Shown piece after piece: positions 55,777 through 64,000 of a stretch of 64,000 nucleotides of DNA (within the stretch, counting starts at the first letter, position 1; each line of letters starts with the position of its first letter). Below the pieces are notes generated by a model that saw nothing but the letters and a program-made list of their open reading frames with translations, was not told where the DNA came from and did not search any database. Origin of the DNA: Weissella confusa (lineage in GTDB: Bacteria > Bacillota > Bacilli > Lactobacillales > Lactobacillaceae); the NCBI GenBank assembly GCA_014332815.1, contig JACSZT010000020.1:1-64000 (forward strand), read 5' to 3'. The position numbers were made by a program, and so were the translations under genes.

Positions 55777-56407
55777 AATAAATTGAATCGCGATACAGCC
55801 CCACAACTTTACCCAAAATGGTAATGCCAGTAGTGATAACTGGTTCGTGGTTGTCATTTTCTGGTTGTAAGCGATATTGTGAGGCCTCGCGGAAGAAGCG
55901 TTTGATTTGTGTTTGACCGTTGTCGGGCTTTGCGACAACGATATCACCGTTATCCGCATCATTCTGACGACGAACAATCATGTAATCACCATCTAGAATC
56001 CCGATGTTAATCATGGCATTGCCACGATTGCGAATCATAAACAAGTCACCTTCAAAACGAATCAAATCATCTGGCACAGGGAAGTAATCGACAATATGAT
56101 TACTCAAATGTTCATCAGACGCGATGGGCTCGTTTTCGTCCATAATTGGCATCATGGTCTTATTTGGTTCGTGGAGACCAAGTGCTTTGATGCCTTCTGG
56201 CGTGACATCGATTGCACGCGGTTTGTCTGGGTCCTTATGAATGAAACCTTTCTTTTGTAAACGACTTAAGTGGCCGTGTACGGTTGATGATGATGATAAA
56301 CCAACACCTTCACCAATTTCACGAACGGTTGGTGGATAACCTTTTTCGAGTTGTTTTTCGTAAACAAAACGGAGGATTGCAATTTGATTACTTTCTTTTT
56401 CGGTCAT
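55775..56407 (-). CDS. lexA: LexA-like repressor lacking catalytic Ser and cleavage site
   Basis: The 210-residue protein has the LexA winged HTH (YPPTVREIGEGVGLSSSSTV, HLSRLQKKGFI) and a peptidase-fold C-terminus (NIGILDGDYMIVRRQ, NGDIVVAK, IKRFF with the Lys at 169, ILGKVVGLYR). Where LexA has G-D-S-M, this protein has RGNAM (Ala131; codon GCC), so the nucleophile is missing. The Ala-Gly bond region is replaced by MPIMDENEPIASDEHLSNHI with no AG. Self-cleavage should therefore be impossible. ATG 56407 is favoured because AGGAGG is only two bases from the outer ATG at 56416. No GAAC-N4-GTTC box is seen upstream. Confidence 0.9.
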   Translation of the reverse strand: MTEKESNQIAILRFVYEKQLEKGYPPTVREIGEGVGLSSSSTVHGHLSRLQKKGFIHKDPDKPRAIDVTPEGIKALGLHEPNKTMMPIMDENEPIASDEHLSNHIVDYFPVPDDLIRFEGDLFMIRNRGNAMINIGILDGDYMIVRRQNDADNGDIVVAKPDNGQTQIKRFFREASQYRLQPENDNHEPVITTGITILGKVVGLYRDSIY

Positions 56408-56541
56408 AAGTGGCATAACCTCCTAATTTGAATTAATTACTATCTATTTTACTTTTAATTCGGGCGGAAATAAAGTGGAGGCGGGAATGATTGCGTTTTC
56501 GTGTTAAAATAGATGAAAAGCAGATAAAGGTGGTGAAAACC

Positions 56542-56796
56542 ATGGCAGAAACAGAACGTATGATGGCTGTGCGTACCCGCATTAATGAATTGGCAGCCAA
56601 GGCGAAGACGCCTGAAGGATTGACTGACGACGAAATCGCAGAGCGTGCAGAATTGCGTACGGAGTTCTTGGATAACTTCAAGGCTGCTTTCCGTTCACAA
56701 GTTGAGATGTTGCAAGTTTTCGATGAAAACGGTAATGAAGTCACACCTGAAAAGGTGAAGGACATTCAACGTGATAAGGGATTACGTGACAACTAG
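56542..56796 (+). CDS. DUF896/UPF0291 family protein (YnzC-like)
   Basis: The 84-residue protein has the DUF896 pattern RINELAAKAKTPEGLTDDEI and RAELRTEFLDNFKAAFRSQV with DENGNEVTPEKV. In Bacillus subtilis ynzC lies divergent from lexA with yneA and yneB in an SOS operon; here yneA and yneB are missing. AAAGGTGGTGA precedes the ATG. Function is unknown. Confidence 0.88.
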   Translation: MAETERMMAVRTRINELAAKAKTPEGLTDDEIAERAELRTEFLDNFKAAFRSQVEMLQVFDENGNEVTPEKVKDIQRDKGLRDN

Positions 56797-56886
56797 TGAA
56801 TATTTTGGGAAGAAACCCAGGATAACCTAGTCAAACAGGCGTTTATTCGCTACAATAATATACGAATAACATAATGGAGTAATATC

Positions 56887-57120
56887 ATGAGCACTAGTAT
56901 TTGGATTTTGATTGTTATCCTTGCCGCAGTCTTGGGTGCAGTTGCAGGGTTCTTCTTGGCACGTCGCTCAATGCAAACGTACTTGAAGAACAACCCACCT
57001 ATCTCAGAAGAGATGATGAAGTCAATGATGGCTTCAATGGGTCAAAAGCCTTCACAAAAGCGTTTGAACCAAATGATGGCTCAAATGAAGGCACAATCAC
57101 AAGCTTCTTCAAAGAAGTAA
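56887..57120 (+). CDS. UPF0154 family small membrane protein (YneF-like)
   Basis: The 77-residue protein has one N-terminal membrane helix (IWILIVILAAVLGAVAGFFLA) and the family motif NPPISEEMMKSMMASMGQKPS. Its role is unknown. TACAAT at 56850 is a possible -10; TGGAG precedes the ATG. Confidence 0.92.
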   Translation: MSTSIWILIVILAAVLGAVAGFFLARRSMQTYLKNNPPISEEMMKSMMASMGQKPSQKRLNQMMAQMKAQSQASSKK

Positions 57121-57125
57121 TTTGG

Positions 57126-57157
57126 TTAAAAGGCTACTTCGGTAGCCTTTTTGTTTT
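57126..57157 (+). terminator. Terminator of the YneF-like gene
   Basis: AAAAGGCTAC pairs with GTAGCCTTTTT around TTCG (57127-57152). Confidence 0.9.
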
Positions 57158-57172
57158 CTAGGAGAGATTGCA

Positions 57173-58792
57173 ATGACGTTAAAGCGGATTTTTCAACGGA
57201 TTGGACGAGCGCAGCGACCGGACGTAGATTATTTTGATTACCTAATGAACAATATTTTTTCTTTTGGACGATTGAATCAGCTTCCTTACACGAAGGCTAT
57301 GGCTTTTCATGTAAATGGTGAGATATCATTCGGCGGAGAGCGAAGTGTTAATGAGGCGTACTGGCGTATTCAAAATGATGAGCTATTACTATTGGATGAG
57401 GAAGGCAAAATATCGACATCCTTCTTATTGCCGAAAGGATCAGACGTTCCCAAATCGTTGGTTGGTGACTTTAAGCTAGAGAAGACTGACGAGCCTATTC
57501 AACACGAATTGAGATTAATGGGTCAGGCTGAAGTGCTAGACTACCTCACAAATGCTTTGTCTGTTCGTGTTAATCAATCGGAAAATAAAACAAAAGAGTT
57601 ACTTAAGGCCCCCATTCTAAAGACGCAGCATGCCCGAGTTCGATTGTTGTTTATATTGAATGCGGCAGAAACCTTAGAAGCCGTGTTGCCACTGATAAAA
57701 GCAGCGAAGGTAGATAGCAGATTTGAAGTTAAAGTCATTCAGGTTGCACGACTATTTCGCAATCAGGTTCGAGAAGATGCTTTTGAACAGTTGGCAAGCC
57801 GATTGAAAGCTGAAGACATTCAAACGGTAAATTTGTCGGCGAGCGATGAAATTAATTTCTCACGAATCAAAAATTGGCAACCGGATTTTGTTTTGCGCCA
57901 GTCAGAATGGGATCAAGATTTCCCGGATGAGTACGCGATAGAAAATTTCTATTGGACGAAAGTCATTTATGTGCCCTATATTGTACTTGAGGAATTTATT
58001 GAGAATCCCAATTCAAATTTGCCATTATTTACGATGGATTTCTATGAACACGTGTGGCGTATGTATTTAGCGATGGAACCAAGTTCGAAAGCCATGAATA
58101 CGCTAGATAAAACATTTATATCTTCTGATATTTTTAAGCCAGTAGGGTCTATGAAAGCAGAAATGATTCGTAACGTAGTTCCTAGTTGGCCAGAGAATAA
58201 TTTGAATAAACGAGTACTTTGGATGCCACACCATTCAATTGGTGATGGTTGGTTTAATATGGGAACTTTCAATCACGTCTATACGGATATGTTAAACTGG
58301 ACGCGAAATCATCCGAATATATCAGTCGTTCTAAATCCGCACCCTTCGTTGCCTGATGTGATTGGCAGCAGTGATTTTGACTCTATAAATACTGAAAAAT
58401 ATAATCAGTTTTTGGACGAATGGAACGCATTGCCTAATGCGGGATTTATTGTTGGTGAATCTAACTATCCATATTCAGCGGCTGCAGACGTTGTTTTAAC
58501 GGACGGCATTAGTTCGCTGTATGAGGTCCAGTTACAAGATACACCAATTGTTTATCTTGAACGATTTGATCATGTGGCATTTTCAGAAATCGGTGAGAAG
58601 TGGATGACAGGTGTTCACCGCGAACAGAGTTTAGACGGAGCGCTGAACAGCGTCGAAACGTTGTTGGGTGCCGATGATTCCTTACGTGAACAACAAATTG
58701 AAAATGCTAAGATGGTTCTCAGTGAAACAAATGTAGCTACAAAAATCCTGGATGACATGGTTGCAGAATTCGAGAGCGAGAAATTAAAATGA
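57173..58792 (+). CDS. CDP-glycerol glycerophosphotransferase-like protein (TagF/TagB family)
   Basis: The 539-residue protein has a variable N-terminal half and a C-terminal TagF-type domain: RVLWMPHHSIGDGWFNMGTF (His of HxxH type), PNISVVLNPHPSL, AADVVLTDGISSLYEVQLQDTPIVY. Such enzymes add glycerol-phosphate units from CDP-glycerol to a wall teichoic-acid or glycan primer at the membrane. The tagD gene overlapping its end makes CDP-glycerol. It is shorter than full TagF polymerases (about 750 residues), so it may add one or few units. Confidence 0.85.
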   Translation: MTLKRIFQRIGRAQRPDVDYFDYLMNNIFSFGRLNQLPYTKAMAFHVNGEISFGGERSVNEAYWRIQNDELLLLDEEGKISTSFLLPKGSDVPKSLVGDFKLEKTDEPIQHELRLMGQAEVLDYLTNALSVRVNQSENKTKELLKAPILKTQHARVRLLFILNAAETLEAVLPLIKAAKVDSRFEVKVIQVARLFRNQVREDAFEQLASRLKAEDIQTVNLSASDEINFSRIKNWQPDFVLRQSEWDQDFPDEYAIENFYWTKVIYVPYIVLEEFIENPNSNLPLFTMDFYEHVWRMYLAMEPSSKAMNTLDKTFISSDIFKPVGSMKAEMIRNVVPSWPENNLNKRVLWMPHHSIGDGWFNMGTFNHVYTDMLNWTRNHPNISVVLNPHPSLPDVIGSSDFDSINTEKYNQFLDEWNALPNAGFIVGESNYPYSAAADVVLTDGISSLYEVQLQDTPIVYLERFDHVAFSEIGEKWMTGVHREQSLDGALNSVETLLGADDSLREQQIENAKMVLSETNVATKILDDMVAEFESEKLK

Positions 58793-59193
58793 AACGAGTA
58801 ATAACATACGGTACGTTTGATTTGCTGCATTACGGCCACATAAATTTATTGCGTAGAGCCAAAGAGCTAGGTGATTACTTAATCGTTGCGCTTTCAACAG
58901 ATGAATTTAATGAGCATGAAAAAGGGAAGAAGACATACTTTTCATTTGAACAACGTAAGCAATTGTTAGAAGCGATTCGTTATGTTGATTTGGTGATTCC
59001 AGAAGAAAATTGGGATCAAAAGGTTGATGATGTTAATCTTTATCAAGCAGATGTTTTTGTAATGGGTGATGATTGGATTGGAAAATTTGACGATGTCGGC
59101 GAGAAGACCGATGCCGAGGTAGTATATCTTCGCAGAACACCAGAAATATCAACAACACAAATTAAAAAGTCGTTGAATGAGAAAAAGTATTAA
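58789..59193 (+). CDS. tagD: Glycerol-3-phosphate cytidylyltransferase
   Basis: The 134-residue enzyme has the nucleotidyltransferase motifs VITYGTFDLLHYGHINLLRR and RTPEISTTQIKKSL, with VMGDDWIGKFD as in TagD/TarD. It makes CDP-glycerol from CTP and glycerol-3-phosphate. The ATG overlaps the stop of the polymerase-like gene (ATGA), so the two are translationally coupled. Confidence 0.96.
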   Translation: MKRVITYGTFDLLHYGHINLLRRAKELGDYLIVALSTDEFNEHEKGKKTYFSFEQRKQLLEAIRYVDLVIPEENWDQKVDDVNLYQADVFVMGDDWIGKFDDVGEKTDAEVVYLRRTPEISTTQIKKSLNEKKY

Positions 59194-59204
59194 AAACACT
59201 TTTA

Positions 59205-59245
59205 TAAGTGGAGCTTCTACGGTGAAGTTCCGCTTTTTATTTTTG
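59205..59245 (+). terminator. Terminator of tagD operon
   Basis: AAGTGGAGCTTC pairs with GAAGTTCCGCTT (two G-U pairs), then TTTATTTTT. Confidence 0.82.
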
Positions 59246-59319
59246 CAAAAATTCCCACCCGACCAATTTTGCCACTTCTGCTAAAGTTAGGTTGTTATTT
59301 AAATAACGGAGGTGAGGCA

Positions 59320-61521
59320 ATGCGAAAGGTGCTGAATACAGTGCTAGCCATGCTGCTGGTGATTGCTTGTGGGATTGGATTGATGAGTGTTCATGCATCG
59401 GCAAAGGCCGGAGATGATCCGGGCGTGTCAATTTCAGCTAATTCACCAATCCAATCAAATGGAAATGTTGATTTAACGGTTACAGTGGCCGGGTCGGCAG
59501 GCAAGTTCAAAAAGCCGGGTGAGATACGGGTTGTCATTCCTAAAACCATTGTGGCAGACCAGAAGCAACTGCAAACTGGGTTGCGAATTGATCAGCCGTT
59601 TTATGTTAGTGACAACGCTGTTAGTGATGACGGAAAAGGTCATTTCGTTCTGACGGTGAATTATGATCCGAGTCAAATTAATCAACAAGCCGCTAATGGC
59701 TACACGTTTGCGTTACGCTTCCGAGCGTCATATTTCGAGAACAATAGCACCGTGCCTGAACAAATCAGTTTTAGTGATGCGCTGGTTATCAACGGAACGA
59801 CAGTAAGCACTGATCAAACGACAGTTAATACCGTGCCATCAAAATCAGACCATCCTGCGTTTACGAAATTCACAAATGCGCCCGGAACTAGCGTTGGTGG
59901 TGAATTTAAGTATGTGATGAACACAACGAATCCGAGTGAAAATAATTTTGTTTTAATTGTTAACTACAACGAACAAAGTTATTCGGATTTGACAGTTGTT
60001 GATCAATTGCCAAAGGGGCTATCGTTGGCTGATTCGTACAGTGTTTTCCCGGATGCAACCGGAAATGATGCCGATATCAAGCACTTGAAGATTTATCGTG
60101 TTACCTTTGATGCAAAAGGTAATAAGCATGCAAAGTATGTCACTGATCAATTCGCTAACGATATCACGGTAACTGATAAATCGTTATCCGTTCACTTTGG
60201 CCGTGTTGAATCTGACGAAAGTTATGTCATCTCTTACGGTGCCTCAGTTGATGATGACTATCTAGACACTAATAAGTTTGGCACAGAGTACAATCACGCT
60301 GAGATGCGTGAGAATGACAATACGCTATACGAGGCAAAAGTGCCGTTGATTTTGTCGGATACGAATTTCCAAAAGAATTATTTGTTGAAGACGGTTGATA
60401 AAACGCAAATCGCATCTGAAACGGCAACGTTACAATACGGATTGGATTTGGAAAGCCGCGAAGGTGTTATTCCGGCGGGCACTGTGATTAAGGATTCATT
60501 GCCTGAAGGTGTGACGTTCAGCAAAACGGTTCAGAATACTGATTATTCTGAGGCAACGTTTGATAAGTCGACACGAACGGTCAGTTATGTTTTGAAACAT
60601 GATTTGAATTCTGGTCAAAATGCGAAGGTTGTCTTTGATGTTCAGCTAGTCGGGGATGACAGTGTCGATAAGGTTGTTAATAAAGCTAGTTACACGTATG
60701 CAGGGTCAACAATCTTTAGTAATGATGTCACAACGTTCATTGACTCAGCACTTTTGCATAAAGTTGATGAAACAACCGGTAATCCTTTAGCGGGGGCCGT
60801 CTTTAAGTTGGTTGATGCTAAGGGCCGAACGGTAAAAGAAAATTTGACGACGGATGAGAGTGGTACAATCCACTCAGGCGTTTTGCGTCCTGGTGATTAC
60901 GCTTTTATTGAGACGAAAGCACCAACGGGGTATGTGTTAGATACGACGCCGGTTAGGTTTACCGTCGTAGATGGTCAACTGGTGACACTTGATTTAACCA
61001 TGTTTAATCACCAGCCAAGAAACATTTCGGTATCTGGACAGAGGACGTGGCAAGATCAAAATAATCTGATGAACACGCGCCCAGATACGACTACCGTTGA
61101 TCTTTACCGTGATGGTCAAAAGATTGATAGTCAGCGGGTTAGTGCAGCGACGCAATGGCAGTATCATTTCGATAATTTGCCAGGAGCGGCTGATAACGGA
61201 ACGCCATATGACTATACGGTCCGTGAAGAAAAGGTCGCAGGTTATACAACGGAGCAAAATGGTTATAACTTTACGAACGTCTTGAATCCAATTGAACCAA
61301 TCGTGCCTAACCAGCCGAATAAACCTGATGCACCAGCTAATTCAGAACAATCCGAGACGCCAATGTTAACGGGCAATGCAACGTCGCAACCGACCTTATC
61401 ACCAAATTCAAAGGTGAACTTACCTGATACAAGCGCAAAGTCATCTTTTTGGCTCACGTCATTGCTTTTGTCGGTGATTATCAGTGTAGGTGTTGGGTTG
61501 TCGATTAAGTATAAGCCATAA
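59320..61521 (+). CDS. LPxT-anchored surface adhesin-like protein with Cna-type and SpaA-type domains
   Basis: The 733-residue protein has a signal peptide ending ASA, an N-terminal beta-sandwich (about 30-190), an isopeptide-rich adhesin part, a SpaA/prealbumin-like domain (KVDETTGNPLAGAVFKLVDA; GDYAFIETKAPTGYVLD), a Cna_B domain (TWQDQNNLMNTRPDTTTVDL), a Pro-rich linker and a sorting signal NLPDTSAKSSFW plus helix and KYKP tail. The motif is LPDTS, with Ser in place of the usual Gly. It should be attached to the wall by a sortase. AACGGAGGTG precedes ATG 59320, and a 14-base palindrome GTTATTTAAATAAC lies at 59294-59307. Confidence 0.85.
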   Translation: MRKVLNTVLAMLLVIACGIGLMSVHASAKAGDDPGVSISANSPIQSNGNVDLTVTVAGSAGKFKKPGEIRVVIPKTIVADQKQLQTGLRIDQPFYVSDNAVSDDGKGHFVLTVNYDPSQINQQAANGYTFALRFRASYFENNSTVPEQISFSDALVINGTTVSTDQTTVNTVPSKSDHPAFTKFTNAPGTSVGGEFKYVMNTTNPSENNFVLIVNYNEQSYSDLTVVDQLPKGLSLADSYSVFPDATGNDADIKHLKIYRVTFDAKGNKHAKYVTDQFANDITVTDKSLSVHFGRVESDESYVISYGASVDDDYLDTNKFGTEYNHAEMRENDNTLYEAKVPLILSDTNFQKNYLLKTVDKTQIASETATLQYGLDLESREGVIPAGTVIKDSLPEGVTFSKTVQNTDYSEATFDKSTRTVSYVLKHDLNSGQNAKVVFDVQLVGDDSVDKVVNKASYTYAGSTIFSNDVTTFIDSALLHKVDETTGNPLAGAVFKLVDAKGRTVKENLTTDESGTIHSGVLRPGDYAFIETKAPTGYVLDTTPVRFTVVDGQLVTLDLTMFNHQPRNISVSGQRTWQDQNNLMNTRPDTTTVDLYRDGQKIDSQRVSAATQWQYHFDNLPGAADNGTPYDYTVREEKVAGYTTEQNGYNFTNVLNPIEPIVPNQPNKPDAPANSEQSETPMLTGNATSQPTLSPNSKVNLPDTSAKSSFWLTSLLLSVIISVGVGLSIKYKP

Positions 61522-61545
61522 TTTTTCGTGTCTAACCAAATGATT

Positions 61546-61578
61546 AAAACGACTTGCACAGGCAGGTCGTTTTTTATT
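61546..61578 (+). terminator. Terminator of the adhesin gene
   Basis: AAAACGACTTGC (61546-61557) pairs with GCAGGTCGTTTT (61562-61573), then T run. Confidence 0.88.
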
Positions 61579-61719
61579 TTTGGCGAATTTTTTTATTTAA
61601 AATAAATAATCAAATTGCGACGTACCGTATACACAGTAGGCTTATTACATGTACTCAGTGACTTATTTTTTCACACCAAGCTACTGAAACATCACAACAT
61701 CTTTATAAGGAGAATTATT

Positions 61720-62523
61720 ATGATTCGTTCAATTTTGAAGTCAACGGCTGTATTGGGCTTAACTGCAGTCGGTATGGGGGTCGCAATGCCAACGGTTGCT
61801 AACGCAGCTGAAGGTGGTACGTATAAGACGGATGCAGGTGTCTTGTTCACACCGTCTACTGATACGACTAACCCAACTAACCCAGATGATGTTGATCCAT
61901 CAAACCCAACAACACCAGTTGGACCTGATGGTAATGAAGACGGTGGTAAGGGAACGCAAGGACCTTTGTCAATCGACTATGTGTCATGATTTGACTTTGG
62001 TAAGCAAAAGATTTCATCAGCAAATCAAACTTACTACGCTAAGGCACAATCATACAAGGATGGTTCACCAGCTGATACTGCCTTGTTTGCTCAAATAACT
62101 GATAACCGTGGAACTGGTGCCGGTTGGACGTTGACAGTTGCGCAAGATGCACAATTGAATAACGGTACCTCAGACCTTAAAGGGGCTCAAATTAGTATCG
62201 CTGATTTGAACGCCACAACACAAAAGGGTTCAGAAGCTGGTGCTGCATTGGCTGGACAAAACATCGCATTGGTTCCTGGTGAAGGTGGCCAAACGGTCAT
62301 GTCTGCCGCAAAGGATGCTGGACAAGGAACTTGGGTGGCACGTATGGGTGACACGACTAAGCTGACGACAGAAAAGGGAACGGCTGTTGATGGTTCAGAT
62401 CGTACTGTCGACAAGAGTGTTTCATTGTCTGTACCAGGTACATCTAATAAGATTGCCGATTCAAAGTACACGGCTAAGTTGACTTGGACGTTGACTGACA
62501 CGCCTGCTAACTCAGCAAACTAA
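61720..62523 (+). pseudogene. WxL-domain secreted protein with an in-frame TGA
   Basis: The protein begins MIRSILKSTAVLGLTAVG with a signal peptide ending NAA, followed by a Pro/Asn/Asp linker and the WxL start LSIDYVS. A TGA at 61987-61989 follows, then the frame continues FDFGKQKISSANQTYYAKAQ to GTGAGWTLTVAQ and TAKLTWTLTDTP, the two WxL motifs. Without the stop it would be 267 residues. WxL domains bind peptidoglycan non-covalently. AAGGAG precedes the ATG. The stop may be real or a base error; the downstream frame is otherwise clean. No transcript terminator follows before the DUF916 gene. Confidence 0.8.
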
Positions 62524-62565
62524 AATCATTTAACGATGTTGAATGATACGCGGGAGGTTTAGGTA

Positions 62566-63630
62566 GTGAAACAAAATGGGGTAATTAAGCGGATTTTCCT
62601 ATTTGTAGTCGCGATGATTAGCGTTATTTTAGTGGGCGTGACATCAACTGTTTCGGCTAATCAGATGAATTTTGCGGTGATTCCTAACCTTCCAGATAAC
62701 CAAGTAGACAAGAATCATAGCTATTTTGATTTGCAACTGGATCCGGGTCAAACTCAGACGGTCAGTGTGACGTTGCGAAATGACACCGATAAGGACGTTG
62801 TTGTTGCGATTACAATGGCTCGTGCAACGACTAATACATCAGGCGTGGTCCAGTACTCAAGTACAAGTGACGCTGATGTAAAGTCAAAAATGGATAAATC
62901 GTTTGCTAATGACATCGTGAAGGCAGTGAGCGTGCCAGATAAACAGACGATTCCAGCAAAATCATCGATTGAAGTGCCGGTGACGATTAAAATGCCTGAT
63001 CAACGGTTTGATGGATTGATGGCGGGTGGTTTGACTTTCAAACAAACAAACCTCAAGCAAAAGGAAGGTCGTGGTCAAACGAATATCGTAAACCAGTACG
63101 CTTACACAATGGGTGTAACGCTACGTAATAACCAAGCAAAAGTAACGCCGAATTTGCGGTTGAGTGGTGTGAGTGCTAAGCAAATAAATTACCGTACGGC
63201 GATAGTTGCGAGTGTCCACAATACCACACCAACTTATATTAACAACGTGGCTATTGATGGTTTTATTACGAAACGTGGTAGCGATAAGAAGTTGTACAAG
63301 GTTAAGGTTGATGCCGATAAGCATAATGCTGGTAAACAAATTGCGCCACAAAGTGTCTATGATTTGCCATTTTACCTGTCGGGTGACAGCCTAAAACCTG
63401 GTAAATACACCTTGGACTTAACGATGAAATCGCATGGTCATGTTTGGCACTTTAAACAACACTTTACGATTGTTGGCAAGCAAGCTGATAAGCTGAACAA
63501 GACTGACGTTGATTTAGTCAAGATCAACTGGTGGCTAATCGTTGGTATTTTGTTGCTTATTCTTTTGCTATTGATTCTGATGTACTGGTTATGGCAGAAA
63601 AAGAGGAAACGTGACGATGAAGATAACTAA
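62566..63630 (+). CDS. DUF916/DUF3324 (WxL-interacting) membrane-anchored protein
   Basis: The 354-residue protein has a signal sequence (FVVAMISVILVGVTSTVSA), a DUF916 beta domain (NFAVIPNLPDNQVDKNHSYF; DLQLDPGQTQTVSVTLRN), a DUF3324 domain (VTPNLRLSGVSAKQINYRTA; GDSLKPGKYTLDLTMKSHG) and a C-terminal membrane helix with a basic tail. This is the WxLIP type, which binds peptidoglycan and partner surfaces and is always found with WxL proteins. Start is GTG 62566 eight bases after GGGAGG. It overlaps the next gene by 14 bases. Confidence 0.92.
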   Translation: MKQNGVIKRIFLFVVAMISVILVGVTSTVSANQMNFAVIPNLPDNQVDKNHSYFDLQLDPGQTQTVSVTLRNDTDKDVVVAITMARATTNTSGVVQYSSTSDADVKSKMDKSFANDIVKAVSVPDKQTIPAKSSIEVPVTIKMPDQRFDGLMAGGLTFKQTNLKQKEGRGQTNIVNQYAYTMGVTLRNNQAKVTPNLRLSGVSAKQINYRTAIVASVHNTTPTYINNVAIDGFITKRGSDKKLYKVKVDADKHNAGKQIAPQSVYDLPFYLSGDSLKPGKYTLDLTMKSHGHVWHFKQHFTIVGKQADKLNKTDVDLVKINWWLIVGILLLILLLLILMYWLWQKKRKRDDEDN

Positions 63631-64000
63631 AATGTTTATGACCGTCAGTGCAGCAATGATTCTGCTTGCTGGAACTGGCCTGACGTCTGCTAGTGCGGAT
63701 GGTGGTTCATATGATACAGATGGGACAGTCTCGTTCGTTGTTAATCCTGATGATCCTAGCCAGTCAGTTGTGCCGGATGATAATTCTGGTAACGTGACAG
63801 GTACAGTGCAAGATGATGGTGGCTCGACGTCGCACAGCTATGTACAGCCTAGTCATGATTTGACGGTTAAGACTGATTCGACACGTGATGAGGTGGTGCT
63901 GCCAGAAACGGGTGTTGAACGAACTGAAGATTGGCCTCTGACTTTGTTCACTGTGCTTGGACTAGTAGGACTTGGTTTTGTGTCATATCATGCATTAAAA
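63617..64000 (+). CDS. Small LPXTG surface protein of the WxL cluster (runs off right edge)
   Basis: From ATG 63617 (within the end of the previous gene) 128 codons are visible. They give a signal peptide (FMTVSAAMILLAGTGLTSASA), an Asp/Ser/Val-rich stretch and the sorting signal VVLPETGVERTEDW followed by a hydrophobic helix and SYHALK at the edge. This matches the small LPXTG protein of csc-type WxL clusters. The stop codon lies beyond the window but must be close. Confidence 0.85.
   Translation, partial: MKITKMFMTVSAAMILLAGTGLTSASADGGSYDTDGTVSFVVNPDDPSQSVVPDDNSGNVTGTVQDDGGSTSHSYVQPSHDLTVKTDSTRDEVVLPETGVERTEDWPLTLFTVLGLVGLGFVSYHALK

Overview
The window looks like the chromosome of a low-to-moderate GC lactic acid bacterium of the family Lactobacillaceae, most likely Weissella or a close relative (inference). 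Pointers are hrcA-grpE-dnaK-dnaJ under CIRCE control, AAG/TTG/CAA-biased codons in highly expressed genes, a LysM/Ala-Ser secreted protein family, WxL and LPXTG surface proteins, and a teichoic-acid/galactofuranose type envelope. No rRNA, tRNA, CRISPR array or prophage is visible.

Layout. 1-323: an IS3-type element runs off the left edge and abuts the 3' remnant of a gene. 385-720: a GC-rich non-coding stretch with a 22-bp perfect basal stem, probably a structured RNA. 781-16900: mostly housekeeping genes (helD, coaA, a zinc-type CDF exporter with its ArsR repressor, a cold-shock gene, an RluA-type synthase, pepS, arcA), two secreted LysM proteins and three stand-alone regulators: a duplicated Rgg-like protein, an Mga-like protein and a PucR-type protein. 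17800-45260: an envelope-glycan region holding GtrA, map, DUF4422, a priming sugar-phosphate transferase, an acyltransferase, a GT39-like protein, an LTA-synthase-like gene, two wall hydrolases with nine GW-like repeats each, two paralogous polytopic membrane proteins, glf, four GT2 enzymes, a TagH/TagG-like ABC exporter and a flippase. 45264-49968: the hrcA heat-shock operon. 50004-57120: two tandem paralogous anchored proteins, rnz-recJ-apt, and a lexA-like gene divergent from ynzC/yneF-like genes. 57173-59193: a CDP-glycerol polymerase-like gene and tagD. 59320-64000: a WxL-type surface cluster running off the right edge.

How the genes fit together. Glf would make UDP-galactofuranose. Three GT2 proteins with the NxGG(A/S)GGF signature could polymerise it on a lipid carrier, and the TagGH-like ABC transporter could export the chain. 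Several surface-protein genes carry perfect WalR-type boxes (TGTWAH-N5-TGTWAH).

The most unusual features are a LexA homologue lacking both the catalytic serine and the Ala-Gly cleavage site; a DnaJ lacking the whole cysteine zinc-finger domain; the structured non-coding region near the left end; a regulator made of two Rgg-like units in one chain; twin 1+4x2 repeat architectures on a glucosaminidase and a lysozyme; and four envelope genes each interrupted by one frameshift or stop codon. Those four lesions may be real decay, phase variation or assembly error.
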